64,000 nucleotides of DNA from Vreelandella olivaria. GTDB lineage: Bacteria; Pseudomonadota; Gammaproteobacteria; Pseudomonadales; Halomonadaceae. The DNA lies in assembly GCF_023507745.1 (NCBI RefSeq), contig NZ_JALPZO010000008.1, positions 1 to 64,000 on the forward strand, read 5' to 3'. The translations under genes and the position numbers were made by a program. Shown here piece by piece: positions 28,327-39,492 of the stretch (the first letter of the stretch is position 1; each line of letters begins with the position of its first letter). The notes beneath the pieces are model-generated. The model ran no database searches. It worked only from the letters and a program-made list of their open reading frames with translations, and was not told where the DNA came from.

Positions 28327-30885
28327 TTACAGGCTGCGCTCGACCTTCACTTGGTCAAAGACTTCGATCTTGTCGCCGACCTGGACATCGTTGTAGTTCT
28401 TCACGCCGATGCCACACTCCATGCCGTTACGCACTTCCTGAACGTCATCTTTGAAACGGCGCAGCGATTCGAGTTCACCTTCGTAAATCACCACGTTGTC
28501 ACGCAGAACACGGATGCGCTTGCTGCGCGAGACGGTACCTTCGACGACCATACAACCAGCCACCGCACCGATCTTCGGCGCACGGAACACGTCGCGTACT
28601 TCGGCCACGCCCACGATCTCTTCTTTCCACTCGGGGGCCAACATGCCGCTCATCGCCTGCTTGACCTCATCAATCAGCTGGTAGATGACGCTGTAGTAAC
28701 GTAGATCAAGGCCTTCACGCTCGATGATCTCGCGGGCTGCTGCGTCGGCACGCACGTTAAAGCCGACCACGATAGCTTCAGAAGCCAGTGCCAGATTGGC
28801 ATCGGTACCGGTGATACCACCAACACCGGAAGAAACAACCGCCACTTGTACTTCATCCGTGGAGAGCTCTTCCAGGGCGCCTTTGATCGCTTCCAGTGAG
28901 CCTTGAACATCCGCTTTCAGGACGATATTGACCTTGGCCACTTCGTCCTGGCCCATCTGGCTGAACATATTTTCCAGCTTGGCCTTCTGCTGACGCGCCA
29001 GACGCACTTCGCGGTATTTGCCTTGACGGAAGTTCGCCACTTCACGCGCTTTCTTCTCGTCGGCCACCACCATGAAGTCATCACCGGCATCCGGCGTACC
29101 ATCCAGACCCTGAATTTCTACCGGCATGGCAGGACCTGCGGTATCCACCTGCTGGCCCAGTTCATTGGTCAGGGCACGTACACGGCCATAGTGCAGACCA
29201 GCCAGAACGATATCGCCTTTCTTCAGCGTACCGTTTTGCACCAGCACGGTAGCCACCGGGCCACGGCCTTTATCGAGGCGTGACTCCACCACGACGCCTT
29301 TACCTGGTGCAGATGGCACGGCTTTCAGCTCAAGTACTTCAGATACCAGTTGAATGGCTTCCAGCAGCTCTTCGATGCCTTCACCGGTCTTCGCTGAGAC
29401 GTGCACAAACTGGGTGTCACCGCCCCACTCTTCTGAAATCACGCCATGCTGCGAGAGTTCATTACGAATGCGGTCAAAGTCGGCGCCCGTCTTATCAATC
29501 TTGTTCACCGCCACGACCATGGGTACTTCAGCCGCTTTGGAGTGCTCGATCGCTTCAACGGTTTGGGGCATAACGCCGTCATCTGCTGCCACCACCAGGA
29601 TAACCACGTCCGTTGCCTTGGCACCACGGGCACGCATGGCGGTAAACGCTGCGTGGCCAGGGGTATCCAGGAAGGTCACGCCGCCGTGGTCATCTTCCAC
29701 ATGGTAAGCACCAATGTGCTGAGTAATACCACCGGCTTCGCCAGTAGCCACTTTGGCACGACGGATATAATCCAGCAGCGAGGTTTTACCATGGTCAACG
29801 TGACCCATGACGGTTACAACCGGTGAACGGGTGATCTCTTCGCCTTCATAGGAGATGCCTTCGAGCATTTCCGTTTCCAGCGCGTCATCTTTCACCAGTT
29901 TGACCTTGTGGCCCATCTCTTCCACAACGATGGCCGCTGTATCCTGGTCAATCGTCTGGTTGATGGTCACCGCGGCGCCCATGGTGAACATGGCCTTGAT
30001 GACTTCGTTGGCTTTGATCGACATTTTGTCGGCCAACTCAGCAACACTGATGGACTCAGGGATCGAAACTTCACGCACAATCGGCTGGGTCGGCTTTTGG
30101 AAGCCATGCTTGCCATTGCCACTTTGGCTGGCACCACCGCCGCCGCCGCGACGCCCACCACGGCGTTCGGCACGCTTTGCTTTCTTGCCACCGCCACGTT
30201 TACGCTCTTCGCGATCGCCACGATCATCGTCGTCATCACGACCTTTCTTCTTCGCAGCAGCCTTTTTCGGGGGCGCAGTACGACGGTCCGTACGACCCTC
30301 TTTCGGCGGCGCAGGCGGCAGATCATCAGCTACCGGAGTGTCGTCGATTTCAAGCTCAGGTACTGCGATATCGGGTACTGCAGCGGCTTTGGCTGCTTGA
30401 GCTTTGGCCTGCTCTTCCGCTTGCTTGCGTGCGGCATCTTCAGCCGCTTTGGCCTTGGCTGCTGCGGCTTTCTCTTCCGCCTCGCGAGCATCACGGGCTT
30501 TACGCTCAGCTTCCGCTTCAGCCATATCGCCTACCAACTGACGCGGGCCGGAGTGCTTGGGCTCGGCGGCTTTCGGTTTTTCGTCTTCGGCACGCTTAAC
30601 GTAAGTTTTCTTCTTACGCACCTGAACTTCAATGGTCTTGCCACGCTCGCCGGTTTTAATACGGCTGCGGGTTTTACGGGTCAGTGTAATGCGGTTTTTG
30701 CCCGCATCGCTATCGCCGCCACCGTGGCTTTTCTTTAGAAAGCTCAGTAGTTTTTGCTTGTCTTCTTCCGATACCGCATCGCTTTCGGACGCGTGCTTCA
30801 AACCAGCTTCTTTCATCTGTTCCAAGAGGCGGGGCACATCACGGCCCACCTTTACTGCAAAATCTTTAACTGTCATATCTGACAT
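28327..30885 (-). CDS. infB: Translation initiation factor IF-2
   Basis: GTPase that places initiator tRNA on the 30S subunit and promotes subunit joining. 852 residues. IF2N-like helix at the start ([20 protein letters not shown]), then a long Ala/Lys/Glu-rich, highly charged linker (about 60-260, including runs of K, R and D). The G domain has [17 protein letters not shown] and NKID, and the C-terminal domains II-IV follow. An internal second start (IF2-beta type) is possible but not resolved. Located between nusA and rbfA as usual. Confidence 0.96.
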   Translation of the reverse strand: MSDMTVKDFAVKVGRDVPRLLEQMKEAGLKHASESDAVSEEDKQKLLSFLKKSHGGGDSDAGKNRITLTRKTRSRIKTGERGKTIEVQVRKKKTYVKRAEDEKPKAAEPKHSGPRQLVGDMAEAEAERKARDAREAEEKAAAAKAKAAEDAARKQAEEQAKAQAAKAAAVPDIAVPELEIDDTPVADDLPPAPPKEGRTDRRTAPPKKAAAKKKGRDDDDDRGDREERKRGGGKKAKRAERRGGRRGGGGGASQSGNGKHGFQKPTQPIVREVSIPESISVAELADKMSIKANEVIKAMFTMGAAVTINQTIDQDTAAIVVEEMGHKVKLVKDDALETEMLEGISYEGEEITRSPVVTVMGHVDHGKTSLLDYIRRAKVATGEAGGITQHIGAYHVEDDHGGVTFLDTPGHAAFTAMRARGAKATDVVILVVAADDGVMPQTVEAIEHSKAAEVPMVVAVNKIDKTGADFDRIRNELSQHGVISEEWGGDTQFVHVSAKTGEGIEELLEAIQLVSEVLELKAVPSAPGKGVVVESRLDKGRGPVATVLVQNGTLKKGDIVLAGLHYGRVRALTNELGQQVDTAGPAMPVEIQGLDGTPDAGDDFMVVADEKKAREVANFRQGKYREVRLARQQKAKLENMFSQMGQDEVAKVNIVLKADVQGSLEAIKGALEELSTDEVQVAVVSSGVGGITGTDANLALASEAIVVGFNVRADAAAREIIEREGLDLRYYSVIYQLIDEVKQAMSGMLAPEWKEEIVGVAEVRDVFRAPKIGAVAGCMVVEGTVSRSKRIRVLRDNVVIYEGELESLRRFKDDVQEVRNGMECGIGVKNYNDVQVGDKIEVFDQVKVERSL

Positions 30886-30912
30886 AGTGACCCTCCTCAG
30901 CCCGTGACCTGT

Positions 30913-32427
30913 TTACTGTGTGTTCGAATCCGATACGCCATCGCCTTCGAACCAGGGCGCACGGGCAGTCATGATCAGTGCCGCTGCGCGCGCTTCGTCC
31001 AACTCCTCGATATCGACCAGATCGTCGACAGACTGCTCGGCGAGATCTTCCATGGTAACAATGCCTCGGCTAGCCAGAATGAAGGCCAGGTGGCGCTCCA
31101 TACCGTCCATTTCCAGCAGGTCATCTGCTGGCTGGGCACCATCCAGCGCTTCTTCCGAGGCAATTGCCATCGTCAGTAGCTCGTCTTTCGCACGTGCACG
31201 CAGCTCTTCTACCAACTCTTCGTCGAACTCTTCGATTTCGAGCATTTCTTCAAGCGGCACGTAGGCAACTTCTTCCAGGGTAGTGAACCCTTCTTCTACC
31301 AGCAGGCGGGCAACATCCTCGTCCACTTCCAGGTGCTGAACGAAGGAGTCCACCAAACTATCGATTTCCTGCTCACGCTTGGACTCAGCCTCATCTTCGG
31401 TCATGACATTAATACGCCAGCCGGTAAGCTCTGAAGCCAGGCGCACGTTCTGCCCACTACGACCGATGGCCTGGGCCAGGTTATCTTGCGCAACCGCCAC
31501 GTCCATGGCGTGAGCATCTTCGTCAACCAGAATAGATGCTACATCGGCAGGCGCCATGGCATTAATCACCAACTGCGCGGGATTGTCATCCCACAGCACG
31601 ATATCCACACGCTCATTCTGCAACTCGGAAGAGACAGCCTGCACACGTGAACCACGCATACCAACACAGGCACCGACAGGATCAATGCGGCGGTCATTGG
31701 TTTTAACAGCGATTTTGGCCCGGGAGCCTGGGTCACGCGCAGCGCCTTTAATTTCAATCAGTTGTTCCGCGATTTCCGGCACTTCAATCTTAAACAGCTC
31801 AATAATGAAGGCAGGACTGGTACGCGACAGCTGTAGCTGGGCACCACGGGCATCCGGGTCTACCTTTACCAGCAGCGCGCGCACGCGTTCATTCATGCGG
31901 TAGCGTTCACCGTGAATCATCTCATTGCGCGGCAGGAAGGCCTCGGCGTTTTCGCCAAGATCAATAATCAAGCCGTCACGGGTGGTCTTTTTCACAATAC
32001 CCGCTACCAGCTCACCTTCACGGTCCGCGTATTGGCGCACCACTTCGGCGCGCTCGGCTTCGCGAACCTTTTGCACAATGACCTGCTTCGCGGTTTGCGC
32101 GGCAATACGGCCAAATACTGCGTTTTCAATTTTCTGCTCGACAACATCGCCTAATTTGAGTGGCGGTTCGCGCTGCTCGGCAATGCTCTCTTTGATCTCG
32201 TAATCAGGGGTTTCGAACTCGTCATCTTCAACAACGGTCCAGTAGCGGAAGGTATCGTAATCGCCTGTCCGGCGGTCAATCCGCACCCGCACGTTGGCTT
32301 CTTCATTCTCAAAACGCTTGCGTGACGCGCTTGCAAGAGCGGCTTCTACCGCTTCAAAGATAACATCACGGGGAACGCCTTTTTCGTTGGAGATCGCGTC
32401 CACGACCATTAAAATTTCTTTACTCAT
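30913..32427 (-). CDS. nusA: Transcription termination/antitermination protein NusA
   Basis: Binds RNA polymerase and modulates pausing, termination and antitermination. 504 residues with the N-terminal polymerase-binding domain, an S1 domain (about 135-200), two KH domains ([18 protein letters not shown] and [18 protein letters not shown]) and two C-terminal acidic repeat domains (about 365-425 and 440-495) typical of gammaproteobacteria. Between rimP and infB. Confidence 0.96.
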   Translation of the reverse strand: MSKEILMVVDAISNEKGVPRDVIFEAVEAALASASRKRFENEEANVRVRIDRRTGDYDTFRYWTVVEDDEFETPDYEIKESIAEQREPPLKLGDVVEQKIENAVFGRIAAQTAKQVIVQKVREAERAEVVRQYADREGELVAGIVKKTTRDGLIIDLGENAEAFLPRNEMIHGERYRMNERVRALLVKVDPDARGAQLQLSRTSPAFIIELFKIEVPEIAEQLIEIKGAARDPGSRAKIAVKTNDRRIDPVGACVGMRGSRVQAVSSELQNERVDIVLWDDNPAQLVINAMAPADVASILVDEDAHAMDVAVAQDNLAQAIGRSGQNVRLASELTGWRINVMTEDEAESKREQEIDSLVDSFVQHLEVDEDVARLLVEEGFTTLEEVAYVPLEEMLEIEEFDEELVEELRARAKDELLTMAIASEEALDGAQPADDLLEMDGMERHLAFILASRGIVTMEDLAEQSVDDLVDIEELDEARAAALIMTARAPWFEGDGVSDSNTQ

Positions 32428-32498
32428 GCGTCTGCCTCGCCAGAAAACCTGTCCTTTTGTGCATCACCCGGCAAACCTGCCGGAAGCCGCCACCCGTT

Positions 32499-32960
32499 TT
32501 AATTGTCGAACTGCGGGACAATTTGTGCAGAATCGATGCTTTCAATAGGAAAGCAGTACTCTTCGCCATCCAGTTGAAGCAGCACCTCATCACCCTCAAC
32601 TCCCGCAAGCAGCCCCTGGTATTTCCGCCGCCCATCAAAGGCAACGCGTAGTTTTAGCGCGACCTGATGACCTTGATAACGGATGAAATGATCCAGGGTA
32701 TATAAGGGGCGTGCCATACCTGGCGAAGAGACTTCCAGCCGGTATTCACCGGGAATAGGGTCTTCTACGTCCATAACGGCACTGACTTGGCGACTGATAT
32801 CAGCGCAGTCTTCAACACTGACACCGCTTTCACGTTCGATGTAGATCACCAGTCGCGAATGTTTGCCCTGGGAAACATGGTCGATACCCCACAGTTCAAA
32901 GCCCATGGCGGCAACGACAGGTTCGATCAGCGCGTGAAGCGCAGCGTGTTTTGTGGCCAC
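32499..32960 (-). CDS. rimP: Ribosome maturation factor RimP
   Basis: Needed for 30S subunit maturation. From a GTG at 32960 it has 153 residues, close to the E. coli length of 150, and GGAG lies 8 bases upstream. Earlier in-frame codons reach to 33059 but have no counterpart in the family. Seen: LIEPVVAAMGFELWGID, LVIYIERESGVSVEDCADISRQ and VSSPGMARPL. First gene of the nusA-infB operon. Confidence 0.93.
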   Translation of the reverse strand: MATKHAALHALIEPVVAAMGFELWGIDHVSQGKHSRLVIYIERESGVSVEDCADISRQVSAVMDVEDPIPGEYRLEVSSPGMARPLYTLDHFIRYQGHQVALKLRVAFDGRRKYQGLLAGVEGDEVLLQLDGEEYCFPIESIDSAQIVPQFDN

Positions 32961-33142
32961 AGACAAAGCTCCTATAGCCGTTGCATCAGGCACCTGGCCA
33001 GGAGTCATAAGAAAAGCTAGGTGGCTGATTGGCGTTACCCGGAAATGTGTCTCTGGCAACCTGGATATCTAACACTGCACACGACATCCACTCATGAGAC
33101 ACGCTTGGCTCGTTAAAGCTGTTGACAAAAAAGCTACTAACA

Positions 33143-33170
33143 AAAAGCCCCTTCACAGGAAGGGGCTTTT
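33143..33170 (-). terminator. Terminator after the initiator tRNA
   Basis: AAAAGCCCCTTC-ACAG-GAAGGGGCTTTT, a perfect stem, with T residues following on the minus strand. It separates the tRNA transcript from rimP. Confidence 0.88.
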
Positions 33171-33277
33171 CGAAAGAAACCTGTAATACCATTTTAGCAA
33201 CATGCGACGTATCTTTCCCGCCAACCCAGTCACTCAATAATGATCGCGACCAAGCTACTTTACATGCCACCAGATAA

Positions 33278-33354
<77 letters not shown>

Positions 33355-33474
33355 TCAATCTAGGTCGACGATAATAGACACTTGAACCGCTTACGTCAAG
33401 TACTGTTTTCGTCTGTGCCAATCCCGATTTTCTTGACAAAAAACTCTGGAAAGCTGGCGTACCAGCGAAACAGA

Positions 33475-33561
33475 TGGTGCCGAAGGCGGGACTTGAACCC
33501 GCACGACCATACGGTCACTACCCCCTCAAGATAGCGTGTCTACCAATTCCACCACTTCGGC
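33475..33561 (-). tRNA. tRNA-Leu (GAG)
   Basis: 87 bases including CCA, with the long variable arm of a class II tRNA. Acceptor GCCGAAG/CTTCGGC, D-loop GGTGGAATTGGTAGACAC, anticodon loop TTGAGGG giving GAG, T arm GCGGGTTCAAGTCCCGC. Located just downstream of secG, the order known from other gammaproteobacteria. Confidence 0.96.
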
Positions 33562-33595
33562 ATCAGGGGAGGCTAAAGAAAGCGACTTCAATAAC

Positions 33596-33955
33596 TTACT
33601 CACTGCTTTCCTCTAGCACTGGCGCGGTATTATCCATACTTGCAGGACCGTCGTCAAGCGTTGGAATATTGCGCTGCTGTTCAATCAGGCGCGAGTCGGG
33701 AATACCTGCCTCGGGCGCCTGGCCCGCCTGAGTGGCAAAGTAAGCCAGCGCCATGGAGGTAACGAAAAAGCCCGCCGCCAAAACAGCCGTAGTGCGTGAT
33801 AGAAAGCTACCACTTCCCCGAGAACCGAAGACCGTTTGTGACGCCCCTCCACCAAAGGCAGCGCCCGCTTCGGCACCTTTACCCTGCTGAAGCAGGATGA
33901 GTACAACCAGGGCGACCGCAATCACCACATGAACCATAAGAATTGCAACTTGCAT
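33596..33955 (-). CDS. secG: Protein translocase subunit SecG
   Basis: Inner-membrane subunit of SecYEG. 119 residues from the ATG at 33955 (AGGA upstream). Two transmembrane helices (about 3-22 and 55-75) flank the conserved cytoplasmic loop [24 protein letters not shown] polar tail follows. Longer in-frame start codons lie inside tpiA and are rejected. It begins 4 bp after the tpiA stop. Confidence 0.95.
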   Translation of the reverse strand: MQVAILMVHVVIAVALVVLILLQQGKGAEAGAAFGGGASQTVFGSRGSGSFLSRTTAVLAAGFFVTSMALAYFATQAGQAPEAGIPDSRLIEQQRNIPTLDDGPASMDNTAPVLEESSE

Positions 33956-33959
33956 GGAG

Positions 33960-34709
33960 TTATCCTGCTGACTGACAAATGGCGTAGAAATCGTCGGTTT
34001 TGAGCGAAGCACCGCCCACTAAACCGCCGTCGATATCCGGCTGTGCGAGTAACTCAGCCGCATTGCTTGCATTCATGCTGCCGCCGTACAGCAGTTTAAG
34101 CTGCTCGGCAAGCGAAACATCAAACCCAGCCTGATAGGAACGAATACCCGCCATCACTTCCTGGGCTTGCTTAGGCGTTGCTGTCCGCCCGGTGCCAATC
34201 GCCCATACGGGTTCATAGGCAATCACTATCTGCAGGCGCTGCACAGGCTCTAAACGTGCCATTGCATGCCCCACCTGACGTAGCACAACGTCCATGGTAC
34301 GCCCCGCATCGCGCTCTTCAAGGGTTTCCCCGACGCAGAGAATGGGCGTCAACCCAACATCAAGGGCAGCCACCAGGCGGTTAAACACCTGAGCATCGGT
34401 CTCCTGATATAGCTGGCGACGCTCAGAGTGGCCTACCAGCACGTAAGTCACGTCAAACTCTTTCAGCATACGGCCGCTAATTTCCCCCGTATGCGCCCCA
34501 GAGTGCTGAGGATTGAGCGTTTGCGCCCCTAACTGCAACGGCGTGTTCTGGAACGCATGACGCGCGGCATCCAGGTAAGGAAACGGCGGAATCACGACAA
34601 CATCAATATTCGCAGGCAGCGTGGCTGTCGCGAAAGTGTCTCCAAACGCGTTAATCAACGCCGTAGAACCGTTCATTTTCCAGTTACCGGCAATTAATGG
34701 CGTACGCAT
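33960..34709 (-). CDS. tpiA: Triosephosphate isomerase
   Basis: Interconverts DHAP and glyceraldehyde-3-phosphate. 249 residues. Catalytic Lys in AGNWKMNG, His in LVGHSERR, Glu in [14 protein letters not shown] and phosphate loop [15 protein letters not shown]. Between glmM and secG in the canonical order. Confidence 0.97.
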   Translation of the reverse strand: MRTPLIAGNWKMNGSTALINAFGDTFATATLPANIDVVVIPPFPYLDAARHAFQNTPLQLGAQTLNPQHSGAHTGEISGRMLKEFDVTYVLVGHSERRQLYQETDAQVFNRLVAALDVGLTPILCVGETLEERDAGRTMDVVLRQVGHAMARLEPVQRLQIVIAYEPVWAIGTGRTATPKQAQEVMAGIRSYQAGFDVSLAEQLKLLYGGSMNASNAAELLAQPDIDGGLVGGASLKTDDFYAICQSAG

Positions 34710-34802
34710 TGACTATCCTCACTCAAGGTGGAGCGAAATGGTATAGGAGCGGCCTTGTCAAGACAACCGCTGTTGCAAGCACAGCTGGGTTTCTTGAGCA
34801 AG

Positions 34803-36152
34803 TTAGTTGAGCAGGGCCTGCACTTGATCGGCTACCGTATGCGCCAACGAATCCACATCCAGGTGGGCTCGCCCTTCCACCATCACTCGAATTAATGGCT
34901 CGGTACCGGATGGTCTGAGCAGCACACGACCCTGATCACCCAGTTGTTCTTCCAGTGCGGCAACCGCCTGCTGTAGAGGTTTAGATGCCACTATTTCCTT
35001 TGCGTTCGCTCCGGCGGGCAAGCGAACATTCACTAATGACTGGGGCACTTTCTCCAGCCCTTTAAGCAGCACAGGCAGCGTCTTTTGCTCACGCATCATA
35101 AGTGCCAGTACCTGCAGCGCTGAGACAACCCCATCACCGGTCGTCTGTACGTGCCCACAAACGATATGGCCAGATGCCTCGCCTCCCAGTTCCCACCCAT
35201 TAGCGGCCATCATCTCCATGACAAAGCGATCGCCTACTTTGGCACGCTCAAACGGGATGCCCAGTTTTTCCAGGGCCATGGCCAGGCCAAAATTGCTCAT
35301 CTGGGTGCCCACAACACCACCGGCTAACAGGCCACGTTCATGCCGATCCCGGGCAATCAGGTAGAGGATATCGTCGCCATCCACTTCACGGCCATCAGCA
35401 TCCACCAACAGCACCCGGTCACCGTCACCATCAAAAGCGACCCCCAAATCAGCCCCCTGCTGAATGACAGCCGCCCGCAATGCGGCGGGATGGGTAGAGC
35501 CTACCTGATGGTTAATATTTAACCCGTCGGGAGCAACGCCAATCACCCGTACATCAGCCCCCAGCTCACGAAACACATTGGGCGCGATATGGTAGGTAGC
35601 CCCATGGGCGCAGTCCAGCACAACTTTCAGTCCATGCAGGCTCAGCCGGTCGGGCAGTGTTGACTTACAAAACTCAATATAGCGACCGGCGGCATCGTCG
35701 ATACGCGTTGCCTTGCCCAACTGAGCAGCCTCTGCCGTCGTGAGCGGCGCCTCCAGCATCGCCTCAATACGATCCTCGATCTCATCGGGTAGTTTTTTGC
35801 CTTCTGCTGAGAAAAATTTGATGCCGTTATCGTCAAACGGATTATGGGACGCAGAGATCACAATGCCAGCATCGGCCCGGAAGGTACGCGTCAGATACGC
35901 AATGCCAGGCGTCGGCATGGGCCCCAGCAGAGAGACATCAACGCCCGCTGCTGAAAGGCCGGCTTCCAGCGCGGATTCAAACATATAGCCGGAAATACGC
36001 GTGTCCTTACCAATCAACACCCGTGTGCGGCCTTTTTCACGGCGCAGCACCTGGCCTGCCGCCCACCCCAGTTTGAGCATAAAGTCAGCGGTAATCGGCG
36101 ATTGCCCCACAGTGCCACGGATGCCATCGGTGCCAAAATAACGTCGCGTCAT
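34803..36152 (-). CDS. glmM: Phosphoglucosamine mutase
   Basis: Converts glucosamine-6-phosphate to glucosamine-1-phosphate for peptidoglycan and LPS precursors. 449 residues. Active phosphoserine Ser102 in [13 protein letters not shown], metal loop FDGDGDR, sugar-binding GEASGH and phosphate-binding [15 protein letters not shown]. Its ATG overlaps the folP stop by four bases. Confidence 0.96.
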   Translation of the reverse strand: MTRRYFGTDGIRGTVGQSPITADFMLKLGWAAGQVLRREKGRTRVLIGKDTRISGYMFESALEAGLSAAGVDVSLLGPMPTPGIAYLTRTFRADAGIVISASHNPFDDNGIKFFSAEGKKLPDEIEDRIEAMLEAPLTTAEAAQLGKATRIDDAAGRYIEFCKSTLPDRLSLHGLKVVLDCAHGATYHIAPNVFRELGADVRVIGVAPDGLNINHQVGSTHPAALRAAVIQQGADLGVAFDGDGDRVLLVDADGREVDGDDILYLIARDRHERGLLAGGVVGTQMSNFGLAMALEKLGIPFERAKVGDRFVMEMMAANGWELGGEASGHIVCGHVQTTGDGVVSALQVLALMMREQKTLPVLLKGLEKVPQSLVNVRLPAGANAKEIVASKPLQQAVAALEEQLGDQGRVLLRPSGTEPLIRVMVEGRAHLDVDSLAHTVADQVQALLN

Positions 36153-37066
36153 GCATTGAACTCCTTATTCAGCGTCAGCTCGCAGCCCTCCTGCAGCACC
36201 GCCCAGGCCATATTAACGGCATCCACCGTTGGCCCCACATCATGGACCCGCAAAATATTCGCGCCTCGCTCAACGGCCATGGCCGCCAGCGCCAGCCCCC
36301 CGGCCAAACGCTCTTCAACCGGGCGACCCAATACTTTACCAATCATACTTTTACGGGACATGCCCACCAACAGCGGTAGCTCCAACACTTGTAAAGCATC
36401 CATATATTTCAGCAAGCGCAAGTTATGCTCGACGGTTTTGCCAAAGCCAAACCCGGGATCAATCAACAATCGGCTGCGTCGCAACCCCGCCGCTTCGCAT
36501 GCCGCTATGCGCTCGGCCAGGTAGGCGGCCACAACACTTTCAACCGGCTGATCATAACGGGGAGACTGTTGCATATCCTGGGGTTCGCCCTGGCGATGCA
36601 TCAGGCAGACAGGCAGGCCGCTGCTGGCCGCTGCGGCCAGTGTGCCTTCACGCTCCAGCGCCCGCACATCATTAATCATCCCTGCCCCCAGCGCGCCGGC
36701 TTCACGCATTACGGCAGAACTACTGGTATCCACTGATACCAGGGCGTCCAGCTCGCGCACCAGTGCTTCTATCACTGGGGCAACGCGATCCAGCTCTTCC
36801 TGCTCAGTGACCGGATGGGCGCCGGGGCGAGTTGATTCCCCGCCCACGTCAATCATCGCAGCCCCTTCTGCCAACATGCGCTCGCCATGACGCAGCGCAT
36901 CGTCCACAGCGATATGCTGACCGCCGTCAGAAAACGAATCGGGCGTTACATTCAGGATGCCCATCACGCGGGGAAAGGAAAGATCCAGTAAGTGACGTCC
37001 ACAGCGCAGTTGCTGAGCCGCGCCGCCTGGAGTTTGGCGCATGGAGATGTCGGCATTTGTTGTCAT
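36149..37066 (-). CDS. folP: Dihydropteroate synthase
   Basis: Joins p-aminobenzoate to the pterin pyrophosphate; target of sulfonamides. [27 protein letters not shown] and the C-terminal HDVGP are present. Start: the ATG at 37066 has GGA 7 bases upstream and gives 305 residues; an ATG at 37042 gives 297. Upstream in-frame codons to 37150 cross the terminator of the preceding ABC operon, which argues against them. Normally folP follows ftsH directly, but here the ABC operon lies between. Confidence 0.93.
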   Translation of the reverse strand: MTTNADISMRQTPGGAAQQLRCGRHLLDLSFPRVMGILNVTPDSFSDGGQHIAVDDALRHGERMLAEGAAMIDVGGESTRPGAHPVTEQEELDRVAPVIEALVRELDALVSVDTSSSAVMREAGALGAGMINDVRALEREGTLAAAASSGLPVCLMHRQGEPQDMQQSPRYDQPVESVVAAYLAERIAACEAAGLRRSRLLIDPGFGFGKTVEHNLRLLKYMDALQVLELPLLVGMSRKSMIGKVLGRPVEERLAGGLALAAMAVERGANILRVHDVGPTVDAVNMAWAVLQEGCELTLNKEFNA

Positions 37067-37114
37067 ACAGGCGTCCGATGAGCAAATGGGTAAAAAGCTA
37101 TTGACTGTAAGGAT

Positions 37115-37142
37115 AACAAAAGGCGCCCCGGATTGGGGCGCC
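37115..37142 (-). terminator. Terminator of the ABC transporter operon
   Basis: GGCGCCCC-AATCC-GGGGCGCC followed by TTTTGTT on the minus strand, 40 bases after the ATPase stop and 50 bases before the folP start. Confidence 0.85.
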
Positions 37143-37182
37143 GCAGTCAAGGCAGTTGTGTAAATGACAGCACAGCTACGCC

Positions 37183-39492
37183 CTAATCCACCGGTTTATC
37201 GTAAAGATAGCAGGCCACCTCATGCTCTCGGGCAATTAAACGGCGCGTTGGCGATGCCTGTGCGTCAAACTGGACGCTCAGATAGCCGTTCTGTACCTCT
37301 ACCCGAGCCGCCTGCCAGAAGGAGGGATGCTTGGCAGAGAGTATAGCGTTAAGCTCATCCTGGGCAGTGGCCTCGCTGGCCCCTTCAGCCAGTGCCAGCC
37401 GGGCTGTCAGACCCACCACATTGACGCTGGCCAAGTGATTGATAGCATTCCCTCTGATGCGCCATTCACTGAAAGCAGTGGCCACATCACGCCCCTCCCA
37501 GCCACAGTGCGCCAGCGCCTTGGGACAGCGGGTATGAAAGTGGCAACCATTGGGTGGTTCAACGGCGCTGGGAATTTCGCCGGCACTCTCCAGGGGCGCC
37601 TTCACCACGGCAGGATCAGGCTCAGGGCTGGCATCCAGCAACAGTTGCGTATAGGGATGCTTGCGTTCACGAATCAGGGTATCCGTAGGGCCAACCTCTA
37701 CAATTTCACCCAGATACATAATGGCCGTACGATCCGCCACGTAACGGATCGTAGGCAGGTCATGGCTGACGTAAACGAAGGAAATACCCAGCTCATTACG
37801 AAACCGGCGCATCAGATTCAATACACCAGCACGAATTGACACATCCAGCATCGATACCGGCTCATCCGCCACCATAAAACGCGGCTCCAACACAATACCA
37901 CGTGCAATGGCTACCCGCTGCCGTTGGCCTCCCGACAGCTCATGGGGAAAGCGCTCCTGGTAGGCGCTGGCGGGTTTAAGCCCGGCCCGCTCCAACGATT
38001 CCACCACCCGCCGCTCCAACTCATCACCATCGGCTAAGCGGTGGATAATCAGCGGTTCTGCCACGATATCGTGAATGGTAAAGCGCGGATTCAACGTCTG
38101 ATACGGGTCCTGGAAAATCATCTGCGCACTGCGCCGGAACGCTTTAAGTGCAGCGCCCTTAAGGGCGGCGATATTCTCGCCATCGAAACGAATTTCACCT
38201 GCGGTCACATCCTGCAGTCGGACCAGCATCTCTCCCGTGGTGGTTTTGCCCGAACCTGACTCACCGGCAAGCCCAAGAATCTCGCCCTCACGCAATTCAA
38301 AGTTGATACCATCGACAGCATGAACCTTACGCTCCTGGCGACGGCCACGCAGTCCTTCGAAGAACCCCTGCTCAACCGGGAAGTGTTTCTTCAGCCCTTC
38401 CACTTCAAGCAGCGGTGTCTCGCTCATGCGACGCTCCAAACTTCCTGCTCCTTGCACCTGCTCACCAAGGCGCTCACCGGCAATCTGCCAGGTATCGTTT
38501 CGGGCAGCACGCTGACGGAAGTCTTCTGTTTGATCAGGATAGTGACACGCCGCATGCCGCCCTTCACCCACCCATGCCAATGCTGGCACCTCTTGGCGAC
38601 AGCGTTCGGTCGCGAAAGGGCAGCGCTCGGCAAAGCGGCACCCTGGCGGTGGACTGAGCAGATTAGGCGGGCTGCCTGGAATTGAGATCAACTCCCGCTG
38701 AGCACCTTCCAGGGTGGGAAACGCATTGGTCAGGCCCATGGTATAAGGGTGGAAAGGCGTCGCAAACACCTTCCGCACCGGCCCCGTTTCCATGATATGG
38801 CCACCGTACATCACCGCTACGCGGTCGCAGGTTTGCACGACGACAGAGATATCGTGGGTAATAAATATCAACGCCATGCCACGTTCACGGCGCAGTTTGG
38901 TCAGGCGCGACAAAATCTGCGCCTGAGTCACCACATCCAGCGCCGTTGTCGGCTCATCGGCAACGATCAATTGCGGGTCCAGGGCCAGCGCCATGGCAAT
39001 CACAGCGCGCTGTTTCATACCGCCACTCATCTCATGGGGGTACGCGGACAACCGCCCCGGATCAATCCCCACATCCCGAAATAGCTGCTCAGCGTGTGCC
39101 CAGGCTTCTTTGCGGTCAATTTTCCGGTGGGCACTCATTGCCTCAAGTATCTGATCTCCCACGGTATACACCGGGTCCAGGGCATTCATCGCTGCCTGGG
39201 AGATCCAGGCAATCTCGTCCCAACGCACCTGGCGCATGGCTTCTGGATCGAGTCCTAACAGGTCCCGGCCTGCAAAGTCGATACGTCCTCTTGGCACCTG
39301 TCCATTGGGCGGCAAAAGGCGCAGCATCGCTTTGGCAGCAGTGGTTTTGCCGCAACCTGACTCGCCCACCAGCCCCAGCGCTTCTCCAGGCGCAAGGGCG
39401 AAACTCACGCCATCCACGGCCTGAACAGGGCCAGCTCCGGTTTGATAATGAATGGCCAGGTCGTCGACCGTTAATAGTGGCTGTGTAGTCAT
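37183..39492 (-). CDS. Fused oligopeptide-type ABC transporter ATPase (DppD-DppF fusion)
   Basis: 769-residue cytoplasmic protein made of two complete ATPases of the oligopeptide/nickel type. First half: Walker A GESGCGKT (43-50), signature MSGGM (155-159), Walker B LIVADE, and a C-terminal cysteine motif C285-x5-C-x6-C-x17-C316. Second half starts near Met356 (MSETPLLEVEG): Walker A GESGSGKT (410-417), signature LSGGQRQR, Walker B FMVADE, then C650, C656 and C663, but the fourth Cys is only at 761. In the first half the last gap is 18 residues; here it is 98, so about 80 residues are extra. Overlaps the upstream permease gene by four bases. Confidence 0.92.
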   Translation of the reverse strand: MTTQPLLTVDDLAIHYQTGAGPVQAVDGVSFALAPGEALGLVGESGCGKTTAAKAMLRLLPPNGQVPRGRIDFAGRDLLGLDPEAMRQVRWDEIAWISQAAMNALDPVYTVGDQILEAMSAHRKIDRKEAWAHAEQLFRDVGIDPGRLSAYPHEMSGGMKQRAVIAMALALDPQLIVADEPTTALDVVTQAQILSRLTKLRRERGMALIFITHDISVVVQTCDRVAVMYGGHIMETGPVRKVFATPFHPYTMGLTNAFPTLEGAQRELISIPGSPPNLLSPPPGCRFAERCPFATERCRQEVPALAWVGEGRHAACHYPDQTEDFRQRAARNDTWQIAGERLGEQVQGAGSLERRMSETPLLEVEGLKKHFPVEQGFFEGLRGRRQERKVHAVDGINFELREGEILGLAGESGSGKTTTGEMLVRLQDVTAGEIRFDGENIAALKGAALKAFRRSAQMIFQDPYQTLNPRFTIHDIVAEPLIIHRLADGDELERRVVESLERAGLKPASAYQERFPHELSGGQRQRVAIARGIVLEPRFMVADEPVSMLDVSIRAGVLNLMRRFRNELGISFVYVSHDLPTIRYVADRTAIMYLGEIVEVGPTDTLIRERKHPYTQLLLDASPEPDPAVVKAPLESAGEIPSAVEPPNGCHFHTRCPKALAHCGWEGRDVATAFSEWRIRGNAINHLASVNVVGLTARLALAEGASEATAQDELNAILSAKHPSFWQAARVEVQNGYLSVQFDAQASPTRRLIAREHEVACYLYDKPVD

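Noticed and set aside
29908-30738. Long open frame antisense to infB (276 codons)
   Set aside because: It lies wholly within infB, follows the biased codon pattern of the Lys/Ala-rich linker read backwards, and has no recognisable domain.
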